This document shows, piece by piece, positions 33,348 to 43,585 of a DNA stretch of 64,000 nt (position 1 is its first letter; every line of letters starts with the position of its first letter). Under the pieces are notes generated by a model, which was not told where the DNA came from, made no database searches, and worked only from the letters and a program-made list of their open reading frames with translations. The translations under genes and the position numbers were made by a program. This stretch comes from Acidobacteriaceae bacterium TAA 166 (GTDB lineage Bacteria; Acidobacteriota; Terriglobia; Terriglobales; Acidobacteriaceae): the NCBI GenBank assembly GCA_000421065.1, contig ATWD01000001.1:434001-498000 (forward strand). Reading direction: 5' to 3'.

Positions 33348-35981
33348 CTACTCTGCGGCCTGTTGTGGTTTAACTTCGATGTCTTCTCCACTAGTGGTCT
33401 TGAACTCGAGCAGACTGCCGCTTAAAGTCTCTGCACGCCTTCCATCGCGATAGAGTTGAACGGTTTTTGAGTAGGGATTACGGAGCCGGCAAGGAGACCC
33501 GGCAGAGGAGTAGAGAGCTACCGATTTTACTTCTCCGTTTTCCATCGAAGCAGTTACCGTAAAGCCCCCTCGCGCAAACAGGGTGTAGCTCGCGTCCCAC
33601 TCCTTTGGCCAGGCGGGGAAAACGTGGATAATCGGCTGGCCCGCAGGAGATGGAGGATTGCTTTGAAGAAGCGCCATATGGAGTGCCTCCGAGGCACGAC
33701 CGAGATGCTCTGCGGCAAGCGCCTGCGTGCCTTCGAGCAGGTTCATGCGGTTCCGAAGCACTGCCGATTTCTTATAAGAAGACGAATTCGTAGAAGGAGA
33801 AGCATTCATCTGGCGTGGAATGAACTTTTTCGCCGCATCTGTTCGACCAAGTGAGGCGGCGGCAACTCCAACCTTAGATAGGCCACCTGGATTTTCTGAA
33901 TCCTGAGGATTTACTCGCAGAAGCTCATCCAGCGTGGCCTGCGCAAGGTCAACCATCCCCCTATCACTGGTCTCGACGTTGCTCAGATCGAAGAACCATG
34001 TCGGAAGACTGTTGATGTCCTGTATCACGGCAGACGTTCCAGGCCGAACAACCGGCTTCAGCCCAGACACGAAGATGCGAGGGCCCTTGTAGTTCTCAGC
34101 GCCTATAGCGTCACGGTTGTCACTTGTCGGCAGTGGTGCGATATTCGCAAAGAACTCGCGCCAGGCGGGCAGCGTCTGAGAATCGAGCTGGAGCAGTTCT
34201 GCAGCGCGAATCAATGCCGCTGTTGTTGCTCGCATCGCCGCAATGTCCTCGGTTGTGTCGGTTGCACCTCGTACCGCTTCACCGTTATTCACACCGTGAA
34301 TGTGATATTTACCATCGCTTCCCTTCTTTACGTTGGGGTGGCAACGGTAAAACTCGACAGCCCCGCGGAGCATCGGATAAGCTCGCAGGCGAAGCCACTG
34401 CTCATCCTGCGTGTACTCATAGCGGCGCCAGAACAGATAAGCGACCTTCGCGGTTGCTGTGATCCAGTGGCTGGTTGGACCGTAAGGTCCGTCTCCGCGC
34501 TCAGGAACGATATAGCGGCCCTGCTTCCAGTGCCCTACACCCTCCCAGTTCCATACGCTGGAGTATGGATGCTTTGTTGAGGCGTAGGCCATGAATGCGG
34601 CTGAGCGCTGCTCCCATGGCTTTCGTTGGAGGTAGAGTTCCTGCATCTCACTTGCGATGGATTCGGGAAGGCGTTCCAGTCCATCGAAGTAAACCGTCTC
34701 GGCAATGTAGATGCCTTGCGAGCCCCATTCCTGATGGGCCGCTGTGGAGCAAGCCTCAAACATATTTGTATACATGTCAAAGACGGGGTCCATCAGGTCA
34801 AAGCGCCCCGAAGCAGGTAGGGCCTCATAGTAACAACTGAGGTTCGTCCACCAGTGTTGCGCGCCCCACATGCGAAAGTCGCCGCCTGTGTTCCAGAGCA
34901 TACCGTTGAACTTCGGAGGAAATTTTCCTTGCGAGGTGGACGCCATGAGGTAGAGAAAGTAGTGGTAGTTCGACTGAATGAATTCGGCCGTTCCATCGCT
35001 GCTCCGAAGTTCCAGCGAGCCTCTCTGCCAGAATGCATGCCACCATGATTCGGACTCCGACTTCAGCGATGTGGGATCGATTCCGGTCACAGCATCGATC
35101 TGCGTTCTACTGGCTGCAGCGATGTCCACGTGTTGATCGAAGCTGGCCGCCGATCCGACCAGAATACGACAGGAGCTCTGGTCTGCAGTACGTAGTTGCA
35201 CTGCTGTTTCGTTTACTATCTCTGACTCACCATGGGCACCGACGAATTTCGCTGCGACGGCTGAAGAGCAGAAGTACGCTGCTTCCCGGAACTCCTGGGT
35301 CAGCGTAATGAAGCCGTCTCCGGCCATAACACGGGTTCGGGCCGTTTGATCTCGCGTTTGGAGAGTGGAGGCGTATTCACGAGCATTGACTTCCAGTTGA
35401 AACCCCACGTATTTGGGATCGTATCGAAGCGAGCGGAGCGATGCTGTGATTGGTTGGCGATCGGTCCGACGATCGGAGATCGAGATGGCGAGAACGTCGT
35501 GAGAGAAGACCGGGTAAACTTCCAGCGTCAAGTTGGCCGCGTCTACAAGGAGCCTCCCATCGAAGATCTGGAGATGCTGGCGGCAACCTGATTGGGAGAA
35601 GATGGCTTCACCGAAATCAATATCGAGAAACGCGCACCCTCCGCAGTAGTCATTATGTGGCTCAATGAAGCTATTTGAGGATGCATTACTGGCGTACACA
35701 TCTACGCGGTTGATTTGCATGCGCAGGCGTGACGGTGTCGTCCAGACCAGAGTTCCCATCCTGCCATTGCCTATCGGAATACCTTCTTCGCTACGAGAGA
35801 CAGGCTCACAGTATACAAGATCCGACCTAGAGATCCTTTGCCGCAGCGAATCTTCTGAAATTTGGAAACTTGCCCTCTTTCCAGGCGAAACACTCGCGGA
35901 AAGCAGCTCATATGGGGAGAAAAGCTGAGTCGCTGCGACTCCGCCGGCTATAAGAAAATCACGTCGCGATACTTCGGTCAT
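33348..35981 (-). CDS. Tat-exported GH95/DUF5703-like glycoside hydrolase
   Basis: A protein of 877 residues from the ATG at 35981 (GGAG 7 nt upstream). A twin-arginine signal, SRRDFLIAGG, is followed by an N-terminal beta-supersandwich with GIPIGNGRMGTLVW and DYCGGCAFLDIDFGE, then an alpha/alpha-barrel (about 330-740) and a C-terminal beta domain. The IGNGRMG block and domain order resemble GH95 alpha-fucosidases and DUF5703 proteins; the exact specificity is unsure. It probably works in the periplasm on oligosaccharides taken up by the TonB receptor upstream. Confidence 0.75.
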   Translation of the reverse strand: MTEVSRRDFLIAGGVAATQLFSPYELLSASVSPGKRASFQISEDSLRQRISRSDLVYCEPVSRSEEGIPIGNGRMGTLVWTTPSRLRMQINRVDVYASNASSNSFIEPHNDYCGGCAFLDIDFGEAIFSQSGCRQHLQIFDGRLLVDAANLTLEVYPVFSHDVLAISISDRRTDRQPITASLRSLRYDPKYVGFQLEVNAREYASTLQTRDQTARTRVMAGDGFITLTQEFREAAYFCSSAVAAKFVGAHGESEIVNETAVQLRTADQSSCRILVGSAASFDQHVDIAAASRTQIDAVTGIDPTSLKSESESWWHAFWQRGSLELRSSDGTAEFIQSNYHYFLYLMASTSQGKFPPKFNGMLWNTGGDFRMWGAQHWWTNLSCYYEALPASGRFDLMDPVFDMYTNMFEACSTAAHQEWGSQGIYIAETVYFDGLERLPESIASEMQELYLQRKPWEQRSAAFMAYASTKHPYSSVWNWEGVGHWKQGRYIVPERGDGPYGPTSHWITATAKVAYLFWRRYEYTQDEQWLRLRAYPMLRGAVEFYRCHPNVKKGSDGKYHIHGVNNGEAVRGATDTTEDIAAMRATTAALIRAAELLQLDSQTLPAWREFFANIAPLPTSDNRDAIGAENYKGPRIFVSGLKPVVRPGTSAVIQDINSLPTWFFDLSNVETSDRGMVDLAQATLDELLRVNPQDSENPGGLSKVGVAAASLGRTDAAKKFIPRQMNASPSTNSSSYKKSAVLRNRMNLLEGTQALAAEHLGRASEALHMALLQSNPPSPAGQPIIHVFPAWPKEWDASYTLFARGGFTVTASMENGEVKSVALYSSAGSPCRLRNPYSKTVQLYRDGRRAETLSGSLLEFKTTSGEDIEVKPQQAAE

Positions 35982-36029
35982 TACATAACTCCACGTGGGC
36001 ACACTACCCGTCGATCGGCTTCATATAAG

Positions 36030-36065
36030 CCATGAATCCGACGGCATTTCCCGTCGGATTCATGG
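36030..36065. terminator. Perfect 15-bp hairpin between TonB receptor and glycosidase
   Basis: Arms CCATGAATCCGACGG (36030-36044) and CCGTCGGATTCATGG (36051-36065) with a 6-nt loop. It lies 12 nt after the receptor stop. There is no U-run, so it may act as an mRNA-stabilising or attenuating hairpin that gives more receptor than enzyme. Confidence 0.65.
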
Positions 36066-36076
36066 TTAGAACCATC

Positions 36077-39000
36077 TCAGAAGATGATCTTCATCGCCAG
36101 TTGCAGAGACCGCGGGCCTCCCTGCTGGTACAATGCAGACAGTCCGCCAAGACTTGCTCCCAAAGTGGCCGTCGGCTGACCCATAATGGTGTTGTTACAA
36201 GTCGCCCCCGCCGCCGTGGCGCCACACGTGGTGCTGATTGTTCCAAAGTTGGGATGATTAGCGATGTTGAAAGCCTCGCCCCGGAACTGCAGATGCAGTC
36301 TTTCGTAGAGTGGGAATTCACGTTGAAGAGCAAAGTTCGCCTGTATCTCGCCGAAACCACGCAGAAAGTTCCGCGGAGCATTTCCAACGCCGTCCGATGA
36401 GTTGGTCACAGTGAAGATTGTGGGGTCGACTTGACGGCCGCCAGGAATTCCTGCCTTATAAACGTACGGAACTTTGCCGTTGTAATTCAGCTCTTCGTAA
36501 TGTGTCTCTCCGGTTGATGGGTCGGTAACTGCAGGACCGAGGACCTCATAAGGAAAGGCAGTGCGAGAGACAAACCAGAGGTCGGTATTCCAGTGGCCCA
36601 GGATCGCTCGTTTCAACCAACTGCTGTAGTCAGACGGAACATTGTAGACGAGCGCCGCTGTAAAGTTATGCCGCACGTCGAAGTTCGAGTTACCCCTCTG
36701 AAAGGGTTGATTGACGTTGTAATCTTCCGTGCTGACCGAATCGATGGAATGAGCCCACGTATAGGAACCCAGCACCTGCAGACCATGTGACATCTGCCGC
36801 TGGTATTTGAGCTGCAACGAGTTGTAATTTGAGCCTGGTCCGTTGACGTACATCTCGGCGGTGCCGAAGTTTGGATTTAGCTTGGTGAAGGAGAACGCCT
36901 GGTACCGAAGGAGGTTCCTACCCATGGAACCGACGTATCCCATCGTCACAGTCTGCTTGTCGCCAAAGGCCTGCTCGAGCGAGAAGTTCCATTGAAGCGC
37001 CGAGGGCGAGATGAGATTGTTCGCTGGATAGAAATCGAGCGAATATGGACCGGTTGGCGTGGTCTTTATTGGCTCCAGAATGATACTCGCCGGGACTGGA
37101 TAACCTGTATGACCTGTGTTTGTTGCAGATGTTCCTATACCGGTGCCATTCCCGAACATGCCATTGAGAGCGATGAGGTCGTAAAACAATCCAGCTCCTG
37201 TGCGCAGGACAAGTTCGTGACCAGGCTGATTACGAACTGTAAACGCCATTCCAAACCTGGGGGCAAAGTTGGTGTACTTCGTTGAATAGAGCTTGCCGCC
37301 TGGTTGAGTTGAAAGAACCAAAGTAGAAGGATTATTGATGTCGCCAGTGTAGGTATACGCCTGCGCTCCGCTAACAGATGGCGGTGGATTCAAATCCCAC
37401 CGCAGTCCAAGCGAAAGGCTAAGTCTCGGAAGGACATGCCATTCGTCCTGCGCAAAGAGTCCAAGGTTCTTGTAGGTAGGATCGACGCGCGGTTCGTTTT
37501 CGGTAGTGTAGGCTGCACTGTTCTCCAGGATTTCCGCTGCAGTGTCAAAGCCGTAAGCCACATAAGGGCTGCGTGCGAGAGCCCCATCATTGTAGTAGGC
37601 CGTCGTTTGACGATAGTCCCCGCCGAATTTGAATACGTGTCGCCCGTGCGTCCAGGTAAAAGAATCCGTACCGTTTGGCTGGTACTGCTGCGAGCCTAGA
37701 TGAATCTGGTAGATGCTCGTCGTGTTCGGCAGTTCGAGGTGGACCACGCTCTCCCCAACCGAACCAGGAAGCCCCTCATCCCCCTGAAGACTGACGGTGT
37801 GAGACGCCCCACCGATCTGGACAGGAGTGCTCCCGCTTATATAAAGCGAGGAAGAATACTGAAGTCGTAGTTCATTAGCGATCCGGCCACCAAACGTGTT
37901 GTCCGAGCCGAGAAGGTAAACGCGGCTACGATCATTCAGCTGAGAGACAGCGGGACCGCCTGTGCTCAGCGAGTGCGTACTGCTTGTCGTGTCGTTATAC
38001 CGCGCGAATATACGCATTGTGGGCAGGAGTTGATAGTCGAGTCGAACATTGATGGAATCAAGTGCTCCATTTGAAAACGGCGATGAGATATACGCAGAGC
38101 CCCCCTCACCGTAATCAATACACTGCGCATCCTGCGCGACAGAACAGTTGGGCAATGGGAATGAGTTCATGAGTGGTTGCAGGGCCGGTGGAGCGTATAG
38201 CCGCAGGTTCTTGTACCGTGGATCGGCATACGCCGTCGACGTGTTGAAGGTACCGTTCGAAGGCACGTAATAAATACTTGCGGCTTGCGGCTGAGTCAGC
38301 CGAAGTCCTTCATAGGCAAAGAAAAAGAAGGCGCGATCCTTCCCCGAATAGAGATAAGGAATAGAGAGCGGTCCCCCCAGTGTGCCCCCAAAGTCATTCT
38401 GCCGCTCTGCTGGTGTTGGAGTGGGTGTCTTACTGTAGGTATTGAACCAGTTGTTCGAATCAAAGGCCGAGTTGCGAAGATAGTCGTATAGGTTCCCGTG
38501 AAATTCATTGGTGCCGGATCGGGACCGGAAGGTCACCTGTCCGCCGGGCTGCCGACCATATTCGGCAGAATAGGTCGAGGTCGAAATTCTAAATTCCTCC
38601 ATCGCATCGATCTGCAACATTGCCTGCGTCGTTCCAAGCGCGGTCGCGCTTGGCAACATACCGGTGGAACCTGCCGCACTCTGGATGCCTGCCTGATTGC
38701 TCGCGCTCGCTCCATCGACCATGAAGTTGTTGGAGTCGCTTCGCATTCCATTGACGACATATTCTCCTGAGTCATTTCCACCGGCAGCCACCTGCGGAGT
38801 GTTGGTGACCGCTCCAGGGGAAAGCAGAACAAGAGTCTGAAAGCTCCTGCCGTTCATAGGAATGTTATCGACAAACTGATGATCGATGACCGTTTCCACG
38901 GCTGCATCTACAGTATTAATGTTGTTCGTATCGCTGTTTACCGTCACAGTCTCTGCCATCGATCCGACCGGAAGCTCGAAGTTGATCTGTAGCGTATCCT

Positions 39001-39289
39001 GGGTATGGAGAAACAGTCCCTCTTTGAGAAGAGTCCGGAATCCAATTTTTTCGATCTGTAAACGATACGGTCCGACCGGAAGAGAAGAGATGGTATAGCT
39101 TCCATCCCTATTGCTCGTCGCCTCAAATTGTTGATTGGTGTCGGTATTGATAGCAAGCACATGGACACCGGAGACGAACGCCTTCGATGTGTCCTGAACA
39201 AAACCTGTCAGGCTGGCATTTCCAGACTGAGAGAACAATTTCGTACTGAGAAGTAGAAGAACAATGACGACGGCTACTTTGCGATGCAT
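36077..39289 (-). CDS. TonB-dependent receptor (carboxypeptidase-regulatory type), complete
   Basis: A protein of 1070 residues from the ATG at 39289 (AAGGAG about 11 nt upstream, signal peptide directly after). Domains: regulatory-like N-terminus (SGNASLTGFVQDTSKAFVSG), plug with IPMNGRSFQTLVLLSPG, then a large beta-barrel ending GGPRSLQLAMKIIF, the normal aromatic terminal strand. It would import a large ligand, probably an oligosaccharide, with TonB energy. It lies downstream of an ECF sigma/anti-sigma pair and upstream of exported glycosidase and esterase genes, like a simple utilisation locus without a SusD partner. Confidence 0.93.
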   Translation of the reverse strand: MHRKVAVVIVLLLLSTKLFSQSGNASLTGFVQDTSKAFVSGVHVLAINTDTNQQFEATSNRDGSYTISSLPVGPYRLQIEKIGFRTLLKEGLFLHTQDTLQINFELPVGSMAETVTVNSDTNNINTVDAAVETVIDHQFVDNIPMNGRSFQTLVLLSPGAVTNTPQVAAGGNDSGEYVVNGMRSDSNNFMVDGASASNQAGIQSAAGSTGMLPSATALGTTQAMLQIDAMEEFRISTSTYSAEYGRQPGGQVTFRSRSGTNEFHGNLYDYLRNSAFDSNNWFNTYSKTPTPTPAERQNDFGGTLGGPLSIPYLYSGKDRAFFFFAYEGLRLTQPQAASIYYVPSNGTFNTSTAYADPRYKNLRLYAPPALQPLMNSFPLPNCSVAQDAQCIDYGEGGSAYISSPFSNGALDSINVRLDYQLLPTMRIFARYNDTTSSTHSLSTGGPAVSQLNDRSRVYLLGSDNTFGGRIANELRLQYSSSLYISGSTPVQIGGASHTVSLQGDEGLPGSVGESVVHLELPNTTSIYQIHLGSQQYQPNGTDSFTWTHGRHVFKFGGDYRQTTAYYNDGALARSPYVAYGFDTAAEILENSAAYTTENEPRVDPTYKNLGLFAQDEWHVLPRLSLSLGLRWDLNPPPSVSGAQAYTYTGDINNPSTLVLSTQPGGKLYSTKYTNFAPRFGMAFTVRNQPGHELVLRTGAGLFYDLIALNGMFGNGTGIGTSATNTGHTGYPVPASIILEPIKTTPTGPYSLDFYPANNLISPSALQWNFSLEQAFGDKQTVTMGYVGSMGRNLLRYQAFSFTKLNPNFGTAEMYVNGPGSNYNSLQLKYQRQMSHGLQVLGSYTWAHSIDSVSTEDYNVNQPFQRGNSNFDVRHNFTAALVYNVPSDYSSWLKRAILGHWNTDLWFVSRTAFPYEVLGPAVTDPSTGETHYEELNYNGKVPYVYKAGIPGGRQVDPTIFTVTNSSDGVGNAPRNFLRGFGEIQANFALQREFPLYERLHLQFRGEAFNIANHPNFGTISTTCGATAAGATCNNTIMGQPTATLGASLGGLSALYQQGGPRSLQLAMKIIF

Positions 39290-39509
39290 GCGGGTGGTGT
39301 CTCCTTGGGTGGCTCTGATCCAGGGGATTCTGCAAACTAGTACGGACACGTCCGCGCTCCTGTACCAACACAGTCGAAGAAGTCATCGACTCTTAACAAA
39401 GAGATCAAGAAGTTTAAAAAGGAAGGCGCGAGATGCTGTGAAGCGCCTCACGCCAACACCCATATCTTTATTGCATCATCTTCCCAGTAAGACACCGTGG
39501 CCCGCTTCC

Positions 39510-40781
39510 TTAGGGATGATTTGGCTCACGGCGGAGCGAGGCATAGAGGAAGGGCTTACCGGTCGGTTTATCTGGCTGTTCGCCTTGCTCGACGGTCACG
39601 AACACAGCATCAAGCCGGGCGAGTTGCTCTGGATTGTCCACTCGCAGTGTCCATCTCCGATTGGTCTCGCTGTCTAGATAGAGAACTCCGAGATTGAGCG
39701 GTTTGCGGTCGTCCGGACCTGAGCGTCCCCACACGTGAAAGGTGCTCGCCGTCTTCACTCCAGGTTGTTTGTCCAGGTCGTATGCGTAAAAGATCAGCGA
39801 TTTCGTCTTGGTGTAGAAGACACGTCCAAAGGGCTTTTTCGAAGAGCCGTCCTGGCGGACGTCCATGATGTCTGCAATGTAAAGGTTGCGTGCGCCGATC
39901 AGGTCCCGAATGTCTTTGTCCGATATGAGGAACTGTTCATCATCCTTCGCTCGGCTGTTCTGTAAGTTCAATGCAACATTAAGACCACCGATCTGGCTCT
40001 CCAGAGTTGCGATCTTTGTTTCGTCTTGTTTGCGTTGAAAGCGCAAACTGTTGAGTTCGTCCTGCGCGTTCTTTGCCATCAATTCTGCGTCTTGTACCTT
40101 AACCATCGCTGCGTTTCGTTCATCTGTGATTGCTCTTAGTTTCGAGACCGAATCGGCTACGTTTGAGGCCTCGGAAACCGACTCGGCCTCCAGACGAGCT
40201 TGCGCAGCCGTGGCATCTTCATGTGCCCGATCAAGGTCAGCCTCCTCCTGCGTCGCCCTCACCTGCAGTGCTTCTTCCTTCCGTTTCGCATCCTGCAGGC
40301 TGGTCCGAAGATCCTGAAGTTCCTGTTCCACATTCGGGTGCGGCGAAGTAGTTGTAGACGACTGTGCAGCCACATTGCCGTGATGTGAGGATCCTAGCTT
40401 GTAGAACCCGAGCGCAACTGAAATCAACAGGCCGGCAGCAATCATAGCCCGCCACCCAGGGTGTGAATAAGGCCGATTCGATCGAAGCAAGGACATAGGT
40501 TTGAGCGACTCCGACCGTTTTGCAACCTGAAGCAAATGCTCCAACGCAACGCTTTCATTGAACTCATCTGCCTCCGGGATGGTTCGATGAAGCTCGCCGA
40601 GCATAGGCATTGCTTCGCCGGCCAGGCTCTGATATTCCGCGAAGCACCTGCTGCACTCTGTACACTCATTGAGGTGCGCAAACAGCTCTTCCGACTCCGC
40701 AGCAGTCAACGCACCGGCGGTAGCGAGGGCACACAGTTCCTCATAATGCTCATGTTTGAAAGGATGTGACCTGTCTGTCAT
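39510..40781 (-). CDS. Anti-sigma factor with long periplasmic coiled coil
   Basis: A protein of 423 residues. The cytosolic N-terminus has the zinc anti-sigma motif H-x3-C-x2-C (HLNECTECSRCF, about residues 36-47). One membrane segment (about 113-130) is followed by a coiled coil of about 110 residues (about 155-280) and a C-terminal RskA-like domain. It should restrain the ECF sigma encoded just upstream (ATGA overlap at 40781-40778). The coiled coil may let it touch an envelope partner; the neighbouring TonB receptor is the obvious candidate, by position only. Confidence 0.87.
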   Translation of the reverse strand: MTDRSHPFKHEHYEELCALATAGALTAAESEELFAHLNECTECSRCFAEYQSLAGEAMPMLGELHRTIPEADEFNESVALEHLLQVAKRSESLKPMSLLRSNRPYSHPGWRAMIAAGLLISVALGFYKLGSSHHGNVAAQSSTTTSPHPNVEQELQDLRTSLQDAKRKEEALQVRATQEEADLDRAHEDATAAQARLEAESVSEASNVADSVSKLRAITDERNAAMVKVQDAELMAKNAQDELNSLRFQRKQDETKIATLESQIGGLNVALNLQNSRAKDDEQFLISDKDIRDLIGARNLYIADIMDVRQDGSSKKPFGRVFYTKTKSLIFYAYDLDKQPGVKTASTFHVWGRSGPDDRKPLNLGVLYLDSETNRRWTLRVDNPEQLARLDAVFVTVEQGEQPDKPTGKPFLYASLRREPNHP

Positions 40782-41455
40782 TCTGTCTCTTTGCCTTTGA
40801 GGGTCCGGACGAGCCCATTTTTTCGTAACTTTTGAAGGCCGCGATAATAATAGTGCCTCACGTTTTCTGGTGTCTCTCCAATGTGTTGAGCGATCTCCTT
40901 CAGTTCAACTCCTTCGAAGAAAAACAATTCCAGGGTCCGTCGCTGCTTCTCTGGAAGTTCACGTAGCGCTACCTGCAATTGCGATAGATTCCACTTCGAC
41001 ATGACTTGCCGTTCTACGTCATAGGCTCCTGCTAATGTATCCGCGAAATCTGCAATATCTGTACCACCGTAAAATTGCCTGCGCTGTAAAAAGCTTCTTC
41101 GATCGAGGGATCGGGAATGGGCAATCTGGACTATCCACGACTTCGCAGCCCCCTTTACCGGATCGAACTGACCTGCCCGGTCGTACAGGTAAAGGAAGAC
41201 ATCCTGCACGATCTCCTCAGCCTCCCCGGCGTCTTGAAGTACTCGAAATCCTATGCTGAACACGAGCCGCGAGTAGCAGCGGAAAAGCTCTGCCAAAGCT
41301 CTATGGTCGCGCTCTTTCAAAGCTTCCATCAACACGGCATCGCTCGATGTCGACATTCGCTCGCCGAGCGAGACCGAAGAATCGGACGCGGCTTTCTCTT
41401 TGGCCCAGAGAAAGGGAATGTTGAGGGTTCGCTCTGGAGGGCCAGTCAATGACAC
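40778..41455 (-). CDS. ECF-type RNA polymerase sigma factor
   Basis: Up to 225 residues; the true start may be MSTSSDAVLM near residue 34, where the sigma-2 domain begins. Region 2 contains AEEIVQDVFLYLY and region 4 the helix-turn-helix VELKEIAQHIGETPENVRHYYYRG. It pairs with the anti-sigma downstream and probably drives the receptor and enzyme genes that follow on the same strand. I could not find two matching promoter copies as clear as those at 8.4-8.5 kb. Confidence 0.92.
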   Translation of the reverse strand: MSLTGPPERTLNIPFLWAKEKAASDSSVSLGERMSTSSDAVLMEALKERDHRALAELFRCYSRLVFSIGFRVLQDAGEAEEIVQDVFLYLYDRAGQFDPVKGAAKSWIVQIAHSRSLDRRSFLQRRQFYGGTDIADFADTLAGAYDVERQVMSKWNLSQLQVALRELPEKQRRTLELFFFEGVELKEIAQHIGETPENVRHYYYRGLQKLRKNGLVRTLKGKETE

Positions 41456-41725
41456 AGCACATCTCCCAATGAAACGATGTTATCCACTATGTCCTTCAAA
41501 ATACACCGAGCAAGATCACAACCCGGTAAACGCCGGAGCATTGTTAATTTAGATATCAGTGCTGGTACAAAGAGAAGATAGTAGTCGTATATGTTTGATC
41601 GGGCTTGTCTTTGCTTCGAGACCAAGCATCAGTCGTATTTCTGAAACGCGAGAAACGTCATCTCCGCCCTGGTACAGAATCGCAGCCTGAGGCGTACTTT
41701 CTGTAGGGCATAGTGAGGATTCTCA

Positions 41726-43585
41726 TTGATGAATAAAAGCTTTGATTCGCGTCTTCTCCGCTGGTGCGTCACCCTCCTGAGCCTCATTTCGCAGCCAGGG
41801 TCCGGGCAATCCCCTTCCACTGCTCGGGACTACCCTTCTGCTGCGCCCACGATCCACGCTCAAGTACAACTCGTAAATATTGACGTCGCTGTGCGTGATA
41901 AGAATGGCCAGCCAATACACGCACTCAAGCGAGAAGACTTTGTCTTAACTGAAGACAATCAAACGCAGGCCGTTCGCTATTTCGGAGAAAAGTCTGCACA
42001 GACAAATGCCCAATCCGGTCCGACGCTTCCCCCTTTGCCGGCTGGTACGTTCTCGGACTATTCTCCCGTCTCCTCGAACGGACCGCTGAACGTTCTACTA
42101 CTCGATTCGCTCAATACCTCAATGGCGGACCAGGCCTACGTGCGTGACCAGCTCAGGCAGTATGTGAAGAAGATCAGGCCAGGGACAAAGATCGCCGTCT
42201 TTGGACTTTCGCGCAAGCTCGTCATGCTTCAGGGTTTCAATTCAGATCCCGAAGTGCTGAAGGATGTCGTGGAGCATAAGCTCATATCGCGATCATCTAG
42301 CCTGCTGGAAGATCCTGTAGGCGCAGGCACCACGCCTGAATCCAGTTCAGATATTGCTGCCAGCAGTCTATCCAGTCTGGAAGGTGCGTCGAACCTGCCT
42401 ATCGCTTCGGTGGTTTCCAATATGCAGCAGTTCGAGGCAGACCAGAAAGCTGCTGCTACTCAATTTCGTATTCAGTACACTCTCGACGCCCTCAACATTC
42501 TCGGGCACTATCTCTCGGCCTTCCCTGAACGGAAAAATCTAATTTGGTTCTCTGGTTCTTTCCCAATCAGTCTCATTCCAGACCCATCAAGCGGAAGGAT
42601 CGACTCACAACTCAACGCCAAAGAGTTTGAGGAGACGAGCAGTCTACTCTCCAAGGCACAGGTCGCAGTTTACCCGGTGGACGCGCGCGGACTAACCACA
42701 GATAGCACATACTCGGCTGCTGCGACGAAGAGCGATCCATTCGGAAAAAACTCGGCTGCATTCGTTCGGTCGCAGTTCAACGAGCATGCCACGATGAGCC
42801 AGATTGCCGAAGATACAGGCGGGCAGGCCTTCTATAATACGAACGATCTTGCCACGGCGGTTCAGAGTGCAATCGACAGCGGTTCGAATTACTACACGCT
42901 CGCGTATACTCCATCCACTTCGAAGATAGGTTATCGGTCAATCCACGTGGCGCTAGCAGGGAAACTGGCTTCCATTGGCTATTCTCTCGAGTATCGGCAC
43001 GAGTATTTCGTTGACAGCCACAGAAACTCCGCAATCCCGTCAACCCCTCCTTCACAGGATGCCAACGACAATCGTAGTGCCGATTATGCACGTCTGGCCA
43101 TGGCCCATGGAGCGCCGACTCCCCAGGACATCCTATTTAAGGTCCGCGTTCTTCCAACCACTGCTCTCCTCGAACAGGAGCTCGCGCAAAACAACACGCA
43201 ACCCCAGGGACGCTCCTTAAAACCTCCGTTCCGACGGTATGCTATCGACCTGGTTGCGGTACCTGAAGATTTTCGACTCGCGCTACACGATAGCGGCAAC
43301 CGAACCGGGTCGCTCGAATTCAGCGTGTGGCTTTATGACAATGACGGAAACTTACTGAACGAAACTGGAAAGGCCATTGATCTCAATTTGACACCGGAGC
43401 GATACAAGCAATTTCTTACCGGTGTGAATGGACATTTTGAAATCAGCGTGCCTGCTAAGGCGGGCGGTCTCTTTCTCCGGATCGGAGTACGCGACATCTC
43501 ATCAAATCGCATCGGCGCAATTGAGATTCCGATTTCATCCGTCAGGAAACTATCCCCATTAAGCACGTCTGATCCGAACCGGTAG
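41726..43585 (+). CDS. VWFA-related protein of acidobacterial type
   Basis: A protein of 619 residues. A signal peptide ends near GSGQS. HAQVQLVNIDVAVRDKNGQP and LKREDFVLTEDNQTQAVRYF are the hallmark of the 'VWFA-related Acidobacterial domain'. A von Willebrand A-like domain with a MIDAS-like LLLDSLNTSMADQAYVR follows (about 130-400), then beta-rich C-terminal domains. It is probably a periplasmic or surface metal-dependent adhesion or complex-forming protein; the role is unknown. This family is a strong hint of the host phylum. Confidence 0.88.
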   Translation: MMNKSFDSRLLRWCVTLLSLISQPGSGQSPSTARDYPSAAPTIHAQVQLVNIDVAVRDKNGQPIHALKREDFVLTEDNQTQAVRYFGEKSAQTNAQSGPTLPPLPAGTFSDYSPVSSNGPLNVLLLDSLNTSMADQAYVRDQLRQYVKKIRPGTKIAVFGLSRKLVMLQGFNSDPEVLKDVVEHKLISRSSSLLEDPVGAGTTPESSSDIAASSLSSLEGASNLPIASVVSNMQQFEADQKAAATQFRIQYTLDALNILGHYLSAFPERKNLIWFSGSFPISLIPDPSSGRIDSQLNAKEFEETSSLLSKAQVAVYPVDARGLTTDSTYSAAATKSDPFGKNSAAFVRSQFNEHATMSQIAEDTGGQAFYNTNDLATAVQSAIDSGSNYYTLAYTPSTSKIGYRSIHVALAGKLASIGYSLEYRHEYFVDSHRNSAIPSTPPSQDANDNRSADYARLAMAHGAPTPQDILFKVRVLPTTALLEQELAQNNTQPQGRSLKPPFRRYAIDLVAVPEDFRLALHDSGNRTGSLEFSVWLYDNDGNLLNETGKAIDLNLTPERYKQFLTGVNGHFEISVPAKAGGLFLRIGVRDISSNRIGAIEIPISSVRKLSPLSTSDPNR

